Made by a program: the position numbers and the translations under genes
Notes under the pieces: generated by a model
Seen by the model: only the letters and a program-made list of their open reading frames with translations
Databases searched by the model: none
What the model was told of the DNA's origin: nothing
Assembly (NCBI RefSeq): GCF_028767025.1
Contig: NZ_JAJQXX010000013.1
Location: forward strand, 35,132 to 99,131
Length of the DNA: 64,000 nt
Direction: 5' to 3'
Source: Blautia sp. XA-2221
GTDB taxonomy: Bacteria > Bacillota > Clostridia > Lachnospirales > Lachnospiraceae
Part shown: piece after piece, positions 8,552-17,531 of the stretch
How positions within the stretch are numbered: the stretch's first letter is position 1
How the letters are laid out: the number at the start of each line of letters is the position of its first letter

Positions 8552-10101
8552 GCAGGAAACTGTTTTCTGAAAAGAAGAGTTTTCGGATAAAAAAACAGGA
8601 AAAAAGTCACGAGAAGAAAATTTATTCTCTGAGGCATCAGCTGGAATTTTTCTTTATTGGACTGCTTGTGGTTTCTATGTGTACCATTACTGCCATTAAC
8701 TTTCTGTTTCTGGAACGGTATTATATTACAAAAAAAACAGAGGTTCTGGAGGCAGCGGTCAATGATCTTCAAAAACTGAAGATTGTAACAGATCCGGAAG
8801 GAAAAAGTACGGCAGAAATTTCTGACAGTCTGAAAAGAGAATGTTCGGAAAATAACCTCACCTGGATCATAATCACAGTGGATGGCAAAGAGGTTGCCTC
8901 GGAAGGCGGCAATGAAAAAATGCTGCAGGCCCGTCTTATTGGTTATGCATATGATCTGGATGAGCAAAATGACAGGACAAAAATTCTGGATTCAACAGAT
9001 ACCTATGTGATCCAGCAGGTCAGCGACAGATTTGTGGAAATGGATTATGTAGAAAGCTGGGGAACCCTGGACAATGGGTGCTTCTTCCTGATCCGGACTC
9101 CACTGGAAAGCATTCGTGACAGTGTGTTTATTTCCAACAGCTTTTACTTTTTTGTAGGGATACTGATCATTGCCATCAGCGCAGTTATTTTATGGGCAGT
9201 GACAAAAAGGATCACCAATCCCATCAGCGAGCTGACGGTTCTTTCCAGCAGAATGAAAAATCTTGATTTTGATGCAAAATATAAATGCAGGGCAGGTAAT
9301 GAGATCGATGAGCTTGGAGAAAATTTCAACAAAATGTCAGAAGAGTTGGAAAAGACTATTTCAGAGCTGAAATCTGTAAATAATCAGCTTCAGAAAGATA
9401 TAGAGAATAAGATCCGTATTGACCAGCAGAGACAGGAATTTCTGAATAATGTGTCTCATGAACTGAAAACTCCCATTGCTCTTGTGCAGGGATATGCAGA
9501 GGGCCTGAAGGAAAATATTTCAGATGATCCGGAAAGCAGAGAATTTTACTGTGATGTGATCATGGATGAGGCGGCCAAGATGAATAAACTTGTGAAAAAT
9601 CTCCTGACGCTGAACCATCTGGAAGAAGGCCGGGACGAAGTAAAAATGGAACGCTTTGACATTGTAAGTCTGATAAAAGGTGTTCTTCAGTCCATGGACA
9701 TTATGATTCAGCAGAAAGAGGCAAAAGTCAGCTTTGATACAGAGAACCCCGTGTATGTGTGGGCAGATGAATTCCGGATTGAAGAGGTTGTTACCAACTA
9801 TACCAGCAATGCTCTGAATCATCTGGATGGAGACAGAGAAATCGAAATCTGTGTGTGCCCTGAAGGCGACAGAGTGAAAATTACTGTGTTTAATACGGGA
9901 AGCCCAATACCGGAAGCAGATATTCCCAATCTCTGGAAAAAGTTTTATAAAGTGGATAAAGCAAGAACCAGAGAATATGGAGGAAGTGGAATCGGACTTT
10001 CTATTGTTAAGGCAATCATGGAAAGCCATAATCAGGAGTACGGTGTTCGCAATTATGATAATGGTGTAGAATTCTGGTTTACTCTTGACTGCGTAAATTA
10101 A
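8548..10101 (+). CDS. Sensor histidine kinase with HAMP domain
   Basis: A 517-residue kinase. A basic cytoplasmic N-terminus (~30 residues) precedes membrane segment 1 (about 34-56); an extracytoplasmic sensor domain runs to membrane segment 2 (about 198-219), then a HAMP linker starting KRITNPISEL, a short coiled coil, the phospho-acceptor H304 in NVSHELKTPIALVQGYAEG and the ATPase domain ending GGSGIGLSIVKAIMESH. The architecture is that of WalK/PhoR-like housekeeping kinases, but no PAS domain is evident. It is co-translated with the upstream regulator and followed by a clear terminator. Confidence 0.9.
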   Translation: MSRKLFSEKKSFRIKKQEKSHEKKIYSLRHQLEFFFIGLLVVSMCTITAINFLFLERYYITKKTEVLEAAVNDLQKLKIVTDPEGKSTAEISDSLKRECSENNLTWIIITVDGKEVASEGGNEKMLQARLIGYAYDLDEQNDRTKILDSTDTYVIQQVSDRFVEMDYVESWGTLDNGCFFLIRTPLESIRDSVFISNSFYFFVGILIIAISAVILWAVTKRITNPISELTVLSSRMKNLDFDAKYKCRAGNEIDELGENFNKMSEELEKTISELKSVNNQLQKDIENKIRIDQQRQEFLNNVSHELKTPIALVQGYAEGLKENISDDPESREFYCDVIMDEAAKMNKLVKNLLTLNHLEEGRDEVKMERFDIVSLIKGVLQSMDIMIQQKEAKVSFDTENPVYVWADEFRIEEVVTNYTSNALNHLDGDREIEICVCPEGDRVKITVFNTGSPIPEADIPNLWKKFYKVDKARTREYGGSGIGLSIVKAIMESHNQEYGVRNYDNGVEFWFTLDCVN

Positions 10102-10123
10102 TACAGAATATAGAAACAAAAAT

Positions 10124-10163
10124 CGACAGATGTGAAGAAAGCTCTTTGCATCTGTCGTTTTTT
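10124..10163 (+). terminator. Terminator of the second two-component operon
   Basis: CGACAGATG (10124-10132) pairs exactly with CATCTGTCG (10149-10157) and is followed by six Ts. Confidence 0.9.
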
Positions 10164-10325
10164 AGGGTATACTTGACGTAGCCCATGGAAAATGGATACA
10201 GATACGAGTTGGTTTCAGTGATTTTGGACAGGATAAAAAGTAGAAATCCATTCTCTGAAATCAGTCAGCTGAAAATATCTGGCAGAAAAAAGGAATTTCA
10301 GTAATAAGATAAAGAGGTGACAATT

Positions 10326-11009
10326 ATGGCTCCTTTGTCAGGAGAGTGGCTGGAAGCGCTGAAAGGCGAGTTTCATCAGCCATATTATACTAAATTATAC
10401 AAAACAGTTATGCAGGAATATAATACTCGAAAGATTTTTCCTCCTGCAGAAGATATGTTTAATGCATTTCATTTTACGCCGCTCAGCGAAGTAAAAGTGG
10501 TGATTCTGGGACAGGACCCCTATCATAACGACGGACAGGCTCACGGCCTGTGTTTTTCTGTAAAAAAAGATGTGGAGATTCCGCCGTCTCTTGTAAATAT
10601 TTATCAGGAGCTCCATGATGATCTGGGCTGTTATATTCCGGATAACGGATATCTGGAAAAGTGGGCTCATCAGGGAGTGCTTCTGCTGAATACTGTGCTT
10701 ACTGTACGGGCGCATCAGGCCAATTCTCACAGAGGGATCGGCTGGGAGCAGTTTACCGATGCCGCAATCCGTATTCTCAATGAACAGGATCGTCCAATTG
10801 TATTTCTTCTTTGGGGACGTCCGGCCCAGATGAAAAAATCCATGCTGAACAATCCGAAGCATTTGATCCTGGAAGCGCCTCATCCAAGTCCGCTGTCTGC
10901 GTACAGAGGATTTTTCGGATGCAGACATTTCAGCAGGACAAACGAATTTTTAAGAGAAAACGGTCTGGAGCCAGTTGACTGGCAGATCGAAAATAAAGAG
11001 CAGGTGTGA
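10326..11009 (+). CDS. ung: Uracil-DNA glycosylase
   Basis: Removes uracil from DNA in base-excision repair. The product is 227 residues, the usual family-1 length. Motif A GQDPYH contains the catalytic Asp64 and motif B HPSPLSAYRGFFGCRHF holds the catalytic His and minor-groove loop. I choose ATG 10326 over GTG 10317 because AGAGGTG then has a proper spacing. It is followed 10 bases later by the flippase gene and may be co-transcribed with it; this pairing has no obvious functional meaning. Confidence 0.95.
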   Translation: MAPLSGEWLEALKGEFHQPYYTKLYKTVMQEYNTRKIFPPAEDMFNAFHFTPLSEVKVVILGQDPYHNDGQAHGLCFSVKKDVEIPPSLVNIYQELHDDLGCYIPDNGYLEKWAHQGVLLLNTVLTVRAHQANSHRGIGWEQFTDAAIRILNEQDRPIVFLLWGRPAQMKKSMLNNPKHLILEAPHPSPLSAYRGFFGCRHFSRTNEFLRENGLEPVDWQIENKEQV

Positions 11010-11019
11010 AGGAGACATC

Positions 11020-12633
11020 ATGGGAAAAAAGAATAATCTTGTAAGAAATGCCTCCTTTTTGATGATCGCGGCAATGATATCCAAGATCATAGGTCTTTTG
11101 TATAAAAGCCCTTTATCCTCTATTGTTGGAAATATGGGAATGGGTTATATCAGCCTTGCTCAGAATGCATATATGATCCTTTTGATGATCGCATCTTTCA
11201 GTATTCCTCAGGCAGTATCGAAGCTGATTTCCGAAAGGATTGCTTTAAGAGATTACAAAAATGCACAGAAAATATTCAGGGGATCTATGATCTATGCGGC
11301 TGTGGTAGGCGGAGCAGTAGCTCTTTTCTGCCTTTTCGGCGCCAGATTTATTATTCCCCGTAATCAGCCGAATGCAGTTCTGGCTTTGCAGATTTTATCC
11401 CCTACCATATTCCTTTCCGGAATTCTTGGCGTGTACAGGGGATATTTTCAGGCATACAGAAATATGCTTCCCACATCAGTTTCTCAGATCCTGGAACAGA
11501 TTTTTAATGCCATTGTAAGTCTTCTTGCGGCATGGCTTTTTATCAGAAATCTTTCAGACGGGACACCTGAACAGGTGGCAAAATGGGGAGCTGCCGGTTC
11601 GACAGTGGGAACAACTGCCGGAGTAGTGACAGCGCTTTTGTTTATGATAATGGTTTACGGAATGAACCGAAAAGGCATTCGTGCCAGAGTAAAAAGCGAT
11701 CGGAGACACAGAGAAAAATCATATGGGGATATTCTGAAACTGATCATGCTGATCGTATCTCCTATTATCCTCAGCGCATTTATTTATAATGTAAACGGGT
11801 ATCTGAACGGGGTTCTTTATTCGGAAATCCTTGGAACGCAGGGGGCAGATGCAGACCAGTTAAGTATGATGTATGCGGAGTATGCAACATATTTTATGAG
11901 CATCATCAATATTCCTCTGACACTTTCCAGCGCTGCGCCCACCTCTATGATACCTGAGGTTTCCGCTCTTTATGCTACAGGCGCAGTAAAAGAAACCAGA
12001 AGAAAAATTGACCAGACAGTACAGCTTTCCATGTTTATTTCTGTTCCCTGTGCAGTGGGACTGGCTGTTCTTGCGCAGCCCATTGTGTCTCTGCTGTTTG
12101 GAGGAACCAATGGTATAGCCGGAAAGCTTTTGATGCTGGGTTCCTTTACGATCCTGTTAAATGGAATGTCAAATATTTCAAACGGAGTGCTTCAGGGAAT
12201 CGGAAGACCAAAGATTCCAATGATCACCGCTGCAGTAGCGCTGGTGGTAGATGTGATAGCAGTTGTTCTGCTGTTACTTTTTACAGATCTTGGAATTTAT
12301 TCTTTGCTGGTTGCAATGATTATTTATGCGGTTGTTGTATGTATCCTGAATGACAGAGCTATGAAAAGATATCTTCGATACAAAAATCCGTGGAGATCTG
12401 CGTATCTGAATCCGATTCTCGCATCTGTTCCTATGGGAGCTGTGGCAGGTCTTGTATATTATGGCCTGTACAGACTGATCCAGTCAAATGTAATTTGTCT
12501 GTGCCTTTCCATTGCTCTGGCAGGAGCTACCTATTTTATGGTATATATTCTGCTGGAAAAACCTTCTCAGGAGTGGCTGAGAAGAATGCCGGGAGGCGCT
12601 GTTCTGGTAAAAATATTTGGAAGAATGTTTTAA
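11020..12633 (+). CDS. MOP-superfamily flippase (SpoVB/MurJ-like oligosaccharide transporter)
   Basis: A 537-residue protein with about 14 predicted membrane helices. The N-terminus FLMIAAMISKIIGLLYKSPLSSIVG is characteristic of SpoVB/YtgP-type polysaccharide flippases of Firmicutes, which move lipid-linked cell-wall precursors or glycans across the membrane. Start chosen at 11020, preceded by GAAGGAG; the frame extends upstream only inside ung. Which member of the family (sporulation SpoVB, MurJ-like YtgP) cannot be settled by eye. It ends just before a bidirectional terminator shared with ogt. Confidence 0.85.
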   Translation: MGKKNNLVRNASFLMIAAMISKIIGLLYKSPLSSIVGNMGMGYISLAQNAYMILLMIASFSIPQAVSKLISERIALRDYKNAQKIFRGSMIYAAVVGGAVALFCLFGARFIIPRNQPNAVLALQILSPTIFLSGILGVYRGYFQAYRNMLPTSVSQILEQIFNAIVSLLAAWLFIRNLSDGTPEQVAKWGAAGSTVGTTAGVVTALLFMIMVYGMNRKGIRARVKSDRRHREKSYGDILKLIMLIVSPIILSAFIYNVNGYLNGVLYSEILGTQGADADQLSMMYAEYATYFMSIINIPLTLSSAAPTSMIPEVSALYATGAVKETRRKIDQTVQLSMFISVPCAVGLAVLAQPIVSLLFGGTNGIAGKLLMLGSFTILLNGMSNISNGVLQGIGRPKIPMITAAVALVVDVIAVVLLLLFTDLGIYSLLVAMIIYAVVVCILNDRAMKRYLRYKNPWRSAYLNPILASVPMGAVAGLVYYGLYRLIQSNVICLCLSIALAGATYFMVYILLEKPSQEWLRRMPGGAVLVKIFGRMF

Positions 12634-12656
12634 GTTAATGAAAATGTAGAACAGAT

Positions 12657-12686
12657 AAAAAGTCCCTCAGTATCGGGGGACTTTTT
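12657..12686. terminator. Bidirectional terminator between the flippase and ogt genes
   Basis: AAAAAGTCCC (12657-12666) and GGGACTTTTT (12677-12686) form a hairpin with A and T tracts on both sides, serving the convergent genes. The right arm overlaps the last codons of ogt. Confidence 0.85.
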
Positions 12687-13167
12687 CCAGTTCCAGAAGC
12701 TTTAGTTTGCGTTCCAGTCCTCCGGCGTATCCGGTAAGACTTCCATTGCTTCCAAGCACTCTGTGACATGGCACGATAACAGAAACCGGATTGTGAGAAA
12801 CCGCATTTCCTACAGCCTGTGCAGACATGCGTTCCAGACCTCGTTTTTGTGCAAGAACAGCAGCGATTTCTCCATAAGTGACCGTGGTTCCATAAGGGAT
12901 ATCACAAAGAATTTTCCATACTTCTTTCTGAAATTCTGTTCCTTTCAGATGTAGAGGAACAGAAAAATCCGGTTCCTGTCCGGAAAAATAAAGATTGAGC
13001 CAGCGCTTTGCCAGATCCAATACAGAATATGATTTTTCCTCATGACTTTCGTCCAGATGAAGAGCAAAATATTTTTGTCCGTAAAACCATAATCCTGTCA
13101 GTCCCATATCGTCCGCAGCCAGAAGAATTTTGCCAAGAGGAGATTGATAACGGCTGATATACTGCAT
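12667..13167 (-). CDS. ogt: Methylated-DNA--protein-cysteine S-methyltransferase
   Basis: Repairs O6-alkylguanine by irreversible transfer of the alkyl group to its own cysteine. The 166-residue protein has the active-site motif IVPCHRVLGSNGSLTGYAGG with nucleophile Cys134, and the HTH region YGTTVTYGEIAAVLAQ. No AdaA-type regulatory domain is fused, so it is a stand-alone Ogt/AdaB-type enzyme. It is convergent with the flippase gene and appears monocistronic. Its length matches the family. Confidence 0.95.
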   Translation of the reverse strand: MQYISRYQSPLGKILLAADDMGLTGLWFYGQKYFALHLDESHEEKSYSVLDLAKRWLNLYFSGQEPDFSVPLHLKGTEFQKEVWKILCDIPYGTTVTYGEIAAVLAQKRGLERMSAQAVGNAVSHNPVSVIVPCHRVLGSNGSLTGYAGGLERKLKLLELEKVPRY

Positions 13168-13344
13168 AATACCTCCATGTAAGTGTGTTTTATGGGCGTA
13201 TTATAATTCTTTCTGGGAGGAAAAACAAGACACGTATATTGTACAAAATATAAACAAGAAAATTTAATTTCAGTAAAAAACTTACTTGATTTCATTTGTC
13301 AGTTTACTTTTTGATGTTTGTTTGTGCTCTGCGGTAATTTTTAA

Positions 13345-13373
13345 TTGAGATACCCCAAAAAGTATGTTAAACT
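13345..13373 (+). promoter_or_regulatory. Promoter of degV-like gene
   Basis: TTGAGA (13345-13350), 17 bases, TAAACT (13368-13373). It lies in the 254-base gap between ogt and the DegV gene, in which I see nothing else. Confidence 0.5.
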
Positions 13374-13421
13374 GTATACAGCATGTATTTTTCAGGATAA
13401 AGAAAATAAGGAGAATGCAGT

Positions 13422-14291
13422 ATGAGGAAAATTGCTATTGTAACTGACAGCAACAGTGGCATTACGCAGGACGAGGGAAGAAAGCTTGGGATTTCTGTTC
13501 TGCCGATGCCCTTTTATATTAATGAAGTGATGTATCTGGAGGGAGTTACTCTTTCTCAGGAAGAATTTTATGAGCGCCTGAAAAAAGACGAGCCTATTTC
13601 CACTTCGCAGCCAAATCCGGGCGAAGTCTGCGGACTGTGGGATACACTTTTAAAGGAATATGATGAAATCGTGCATATTCCCATGTCAAGCGGACTGAGC
13701 GCTTCCTGTGAGACAGCTATGGGACTTGCCCGCGACTATGAGGGTAAAGTTCAGGTTGTGGATAATCAGAGAATTTCTGTAACTCAGAAACAGTCCGTAC
13801 TGGATGCTCTTGCTCTTGCTCAGGCAGGTAAAAATGCTGCGGAGATCCGCGAGATCCTGGAGGCAGAAAAGCTGGAATCAAGTATTTATATTACTTTGGA
13901 AACCCTAAAATATCTTAAAAAAGGCGGACGTATCACTCCGGCTGCGGCAGCGATTGGTACAGTTTTGAACCTGAAGCCGGTACTTCAGATACAGGGCGAA
14001 AAGCTGGATGCTTATTCTAAGGTAAGAGGCAAAAAGCAGGCAAAGAGAGTAATGCTGAAGGCTCTGAAAGAGGATCTTGACAATCGGTTTGCAGAATATG
14101 CAGAAAATGGTGATATGTGCCTTGAAATGGCATATACAGGAAACCGGGAGGAAGCAGAGGAATTCAAAAAAGAGGTTCAGGAAATGTTTCCGGATTATGA
14201 AATTCAGATGGATCCTCTTTCCTTAAGTGTTGCCTGTCATATCGGACATGGTGCGCTTGCAGTTGCTTTAACAAAAAAGGCTACAGTCTGA
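13422..14291 (+). CDS. DegV family fatty-acid-binding protein
   Basis: A 289-residue DegV protein. The N-terminus KIAIVTDSNSGIT, the central HIPMSSGLSASCETA and the C-terminal VACHIGHGALAVA are the family landmarks. DegV/FakB-type proteins bind long-chain fatty acids and can present them to fatty-acid kinase FakA; no fakA is adjacent here. An AAGGAG site precedes the start. A 35-base gap leads into argS, so the two may be co-transcribed. A second DegV paralogue lies at 25554-26387. Confidence 0.9.
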   Translation: MRKIAIVTDSNSGITQDEGRKLGISVLPMPFYINEVMYLEGVTLSQEEFYERLKKDEPISTSQPNPGEVCGLWDTLLKEYDEIVHIPMSSGLSASCETAMGLARDYEGKVQVVDNQRISVTQKQSVLDALALAQAGKNAAEIREILEAEKLESSIYITLETLKYLKKGGRITPAAAAIGTVLNLKPVLQIQGEKLDAYSKVRGKKQAKRVMLKALKEDLDNRFAEYAENGDMCLEMAYTGNREEAEEFKKEVQEMFPDYEIQMDPLSLSVACHIGHGALAVALTKKATV

Positions 14292-14326
14292 AAAAAGAAA
14301 AGAATAAATACGAGGAGTCATAAGAC

Positions 14327-16093
14327 ATGAAAAAACTGATGGAAATTATGGCAGAGGAGCTTTCCTCAGCCTTTGAAAAAGCCGGATATGATCCGGAATA
14401 CGGAAAGGTAACAGTATCCAACAGACCGGATCTCTGTGAGTTCCAGTGCAACGGGGCAATGGCAGGAGCCAAGGCATACAAAAAAGCTCCGTTTATGATC
14501 GCTGATGATGTGGTGGAATATTTAAAAGACAGCCAGGTATTTTCTGTGGCAGAGGTGGTAAAACCGGGATTTATCAATCTGAAAGTAAAAGAAGAGTTTC
14601 TTGCGGATTATCTGAAAGAAATGGCGGAAGATCCTAAATTTTCTGTTGCCCAGGCAGAAAATCCCAAAACGATCATTATTGATTATGGCGGACCAAATGT
14701 GGCAAAACCACTTCATGTAGGTCATCTTCGTTCTGCCATTATCGGAGAGAGCATCAAGAGAATCGGTCGTTTTGTAGGTCATAAAGTGATCGGTGACGTA
14801 CATCTGGGCGATTGGGGACTTCAGATGGGACTGATCATCACAGAGTTGAAACACCGTAAACCGGAACTGGTATATTTTGATGACAGCTATCAGGGAGAAT
14901 ACCCTGCAGAAGCGCCGTTTACCATTGGGGAACTGGAAGAGATTTATCCATGTGCCAGCGGAAAATCCAAAGAGGATGAGGATTACCGCAACGAGGCCCT
15001 GGAGGCAACTCATCTTCTGCAGCAGGGAAAACCGGGATATATGGCTCTCTGGAACCATATCATGCAGGTTTCTGTAACAGACCTTAAAAGAAATTATGAT
15101 AATCTGAACGTTTCCTTTGACTTGTGGAAAAAGGAATCGGACGCACAGCCTTATATTCCGGATATGGTTCAGGCAATGAAGGATCAGGGATTTGCATATG
15201 AAGATCAGGGCGCTCTTGTTGTAGATGTAAAGGAAGATACAGATACGAAGGAAATTCCTCCTTGTATGCTTTTAAAATCAGACGGCGCCTCCCTTTATAC
15301 AACAACTGATCTCGCAACCATCGTAGAGCGTATGAAACTTTATGAGCCGGACGAGATTCTTTATGTGGTGGATAAACGTCAGGAGCTTCATTTTATCCAG
15401 GTGTTCCGCTGCGCCAGAAAGACCGGTCTTGTGAAAGAGGACACCAAACTTTCTTTCCTTGGTTTCGGTACCATGAACGGAAAAGACGGCAAGCCTTTCA
15501 AGACAAGAGAAGGCGGTGTTATGCGTCTGGAACGCCTGATTGCAGATATTGACCAGGAAATGTACAGCAAAATTGTAGAAAACAGAAGTGTAAAAGATAA
15601 GGATGCCACAGAAACAGCTCAGATTGTAGGTTTGTCTGCAATTAAGTACGGGGATCTTTCCAATCAGGCAACCAAGGATTATGTTTTTGATATTGATCGC
15701 TTTACTTCTTTTGAGGGAAATACAGGCCCGTACATTCTTTATACGATTGTCCGGATCAAATCTATTCTGAACCGTTATATGGAAGAGGGAGGAAGCCTCG
15801 AAGGGATCAGGATGCTTCCGGCAGTAAACAGCAGTCAGAAGAACCTGATGCTGGAGCTGACAAAATTCGGCGCAACCGTGGAGAATGCTTTTGAGGAAAA
15901 AGCGCCTCATAAGATCTGCGCATATATTTATGAGGTTTCCAATGCATTTAACAGCTTTTATCATGGAACAAAGATCTTAAGCGAGGAAGATCAGGCACAG
16001 AAGGAATCTTTCCTGAAGCTTCTTGATGTGACCAAAGGAATTCTGGAGACAAGCATTGATCTTCTGGGATTTTCCGCACCGGATCGTATGTAA
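14327..16093 (+). CDS. argS: Arginyl-tRNA synthetase
   Basis: Charges tRNA-Arg. At 588 residues it has the ArgS N-terminal additional domain, the HIGH-type motif in GGPNVAKPLHVGHLRSAIIGE (positions ~123-143), and the DALR anticodon-binding domain at the C-terminus (NAFNSFYHGTKIL). No canonical KMSKS is present, as is common in ArgRS; the GTMNGKDGKPFKTREGG region takes its place. The gene has an adequate GAGGAG site and ends before a clear terminator. Confidence 0.96.
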   Translation: MKKLMEIMAEELSSAFEKAGYDPEYGKVTVSNRPDLCEFQCNGAMAGAKAYKKAPFMIADDVVEYLKDSQVFSVAEVVKPGFINLKVKEEFLADYLKEMAEDPKFSVAQAENPKTIIIDYGGPNVAKPLHVGHLRSAIIGESIKRIGRFVGHKVIGDVHLGDWGLQMGLIITELKHRKPELVYFDDSYQGEYPAEAPFTIGELEEIYPCASGKSKEDEDYRNEALEATHLLQQGKPGYMALWNHIMQVSVTDLKRNYDNLNVSFDLWKKESDAQPYIPDMVQAMKDQGFAYEDQGALVVDVKEDTDTKEIPPCMLLKSDGASLYTTTDLATIVERMKLYEPDEILYVVDKRQELHFIQVFRCARKTGLVKEDTKLSFLGFGTMNGKDGKPFKTREGGVMRLERLIADIDQEMYSKIVENRSVKDKDATETAQIVGLSAIKYGDLSNQATKDYVFDIDRFTSFEGNTGPYILYTIVRIKSILNRYMEEGGSLEGIRMLPAVNSSQKNLMLELTKFGATVENAFEEKAPHKICAYIYEVSNAFNSFYHGTKILSEEDQAQKESFLKLLDVTKGILETSIDLLGFSAPDRM

Positions 16094-16121
16094 AATATTA
16101 CAGAGATTTATTTTTTAATAT

Positions 16122-16168
16122 CCGTCAGACTGCGCTGCGGCTTATGCCCGGCCTTCTGGCGGTTTTTT
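16122..16168 (+). terminator. argS terminator
   Basis: CCGTCAGA (16122-16129) pairs with TCTGGCGG (16155-16162, one G-U pair), followed by six Ts. Confidence 0.8.
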
Positions 16169-16180
16169 GATATAAAAATC

Positions 16181-16209
16181 TTGAATTGGTTGTAAATGTG
16201 TGGTACGAT
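16181..16209 (+). promoter_or_regulatory. Promoter of the YtrA-type operon
   Basis: TTGAAT (16181-16186), 17 bases, TACGAT (16204-16209). The proposed operator begins two bases after the -10 box, so bound repressor would block initiation. Confidence 0.7.
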
Positions 16210-16210
16210 A

Positions 16211-16235
16211 AGTGTATCAATACAGTTAATACACT
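16211..16235. promoter_or_regulatory. YtrA-type operator
   Basis: AGTGTA (16211-16216), 13 bases and TACACT (16230-16235) form an inverted repeat. It equals the operator form I recall for Bacillus subtilis YtrA (AGTGTA-N13-TACACT). It overlaps the transcription start region of the gntR gene, implying autoregulation. Confidence 0.8.
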
Positions 16236-16260
16236 GTAGGCCGGAAGGGAGGAAAGTCTT

Positions 16261-16632
16261 ATTATTATTTTAGATTATCAGGATCGCAGGCCCATTTATG
16301 AGCAGGTGACAGAAAAATTTCGCATGCTGATCTATAGGGAAGCTCTTCCGGCAGGAAGCCGACTTCCATCTGTCCGTCAGCTTGCCATGGAGCTTTCTAT
16401 TAATCCCAATACCATACAGAGAGCTTATACGGAACTGGAGCAGGAGGGGCTGATTTATCCGGTCAAGGGAAAAGGGAATTTTGTGGCAGAGTCTGATCAG
16501 ATATTGAAAATAAAAAAAGAAGATTATCACAAAGAATTTATGCAGACTGTACGCAAAGGAAAGAACCTGGGTGTACAGATGGAAGAGATGGTGCAGGCAA
16601 TAAACGTCTGTTATGAGGAGGAAGACCAATGA
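16261..16632 (+). CDS. GntR-family regulator, YtrA subfamily
   Basis: A small winged-helix repressor. The sequence SRLPSVRQLAMELSINPNTIQRAYTELEQEGLI is the GntR DNA-binding helix set, and the short tail without a ligand domain marks the YtrA subfamily. The conserved N-terminus IILDYQDRRPIYEQV is encoded upstream of the first normal start (GTG 16306), so the true start is probably ATT at 16261, eight bases after GGGAGG; no ATG, GTG or TTG lies in between. This gives 123 residues. Its stop overlaps the ATPase start (ATGA). It probably represses this operon through the adjacent operator. Confidence 0.85.
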   Translation: MIILDYQDRRPIYEQVTEKFRMLIYREALPAGSRLPSVRQLAMELSINPNTIQRAYTELEQEGLIYPVKGKGNFVAESDQILKIKKEDYHKEFMQTVRKGKNLGVQMEEMVQAINVCYEEEDQ

Positions 16633-17531
16633 TAGAGATAAAAAACTGCAGTAAATCCTTTGGCACTGTCAAAGCAGCAGATAAAATTTCTCTTGAAATA
16701 GGAGAAAGAGAAGTTTTTGGTCTGGTGGGAAGCAATGGCGCAGGTAAAAGTACACTTCTTCGTATGGCAGCAGGAATCCTGAAGCCGGATGAGGGAGAAA
16801 TACAGATAGACGGCGAATGTGTATATGATAATGAGAACGCAAAATCAAGTCTTTTTTACATATCGGACGACAGTTATTTTCCGGCGGATTACACACCACG
16901 GGATATGGCGGATTTTTACAGATATTATTATCCGAAATTCGATGTACAGAGATTCTCAAAATTTATGAGACAGTTTCGCATGGATGATAAAAAAAGAATC
17001 AGCACTTTTTCAAAAGGAATGAAAAAACAGCTCCTTGTGCTTCTTGGAGTCAGCGCAGGGACAAAATATCTGCTTTGTGATGAAACTTTTGACGGACTTG
17101 ATCCGGTTATGCGCCAGGCAGTAAAAAGCCTTTTTGCAGCAGAGATCATGAGCAGGGAATTTACACCGGTGATCGCGTCTCACAATCTGAGAGAACTGGA
17201 GGATATCTGTGATCATGTGGGACTTCTGTACAAAGGAGGAATCCTGCTTTCCAGAGATCTGGAGGATATGAAATTTCATATCCATAAGATCCAGTGTGTA
17301 CTGAAAGACAAAGAGCAGGAACGTCAGCTTCAGAAAGAAATGGATGTATTGAAGATGGAGCACCAGGGATCTCTGCTGCTTCTGACAGTCAGAGGGACCC
17401 GGGAACAGATCATGGAGAAGATACAGGGGAAAAATCCTCTGTTCTGCGAAATTCTTCCACTGACATTGGAGGAAATTTTTATCAGTGAAACGGAGGTGGC
17501 TGGATATGAAGTTAAAAATCTGTTCTTCTGA
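16629..17531 (+). CDS. ABC transporter ATP-binding protein (YtrB-like)
   Basis: A 300-residue ATPase with Walker A GSNGAGKST (about residues 36-44). The region before the Walker B, ISTFSKGMKKQLLVLLGV, serves as signature with a degenerate LSGGQ (FSKGM), and Walker B is LLCDETFDGLD, with Cys-Asp-Glu-Thr instead of the usual LDEP. These deviations are common in YtrB-type ATPases, so I do not read them as inactivation. It overlaps the repressor gene upstream and the permease gene downstream, so the three form one operon, likely induced by cell-wall antibiotics as in the Bacillus ytr operon (inference). Confidence 0.83.
   Translation: MIEIKNCSKSFGTVKAADKISLEIGEREVFGLVGSNGAGKSTLLRMAAGILKPDEGEIQIDGECVYDNENAKSSLFYISDDSYFPADYTPRDMADFYRYYYPKFDVQRFSKFMRQFRMDDKKRISTFSKGMKKQLLVLLGVSAGTKYLLCDETFDGLDPVMRQAVKSLFAAEIMSREFTPVIASHNLRELEDICDHVGLLYKGGILLSRDLEDMKFHIHKIQCVLKDKEQERQLQKEMDVLKMEHQGSLLLLTVRGTREQIMEKIQGKNPLFCEILPLTLEEIFISETEVAGYEVKNLFF

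Noticed and set aside
17041..17110. Inactive ATPase in the YtrB-like protein because Walker B reads CDETFDGLD
   Set aside because: The catalytic Asp-Glu pair is kept and this variation is common in the subfamily.
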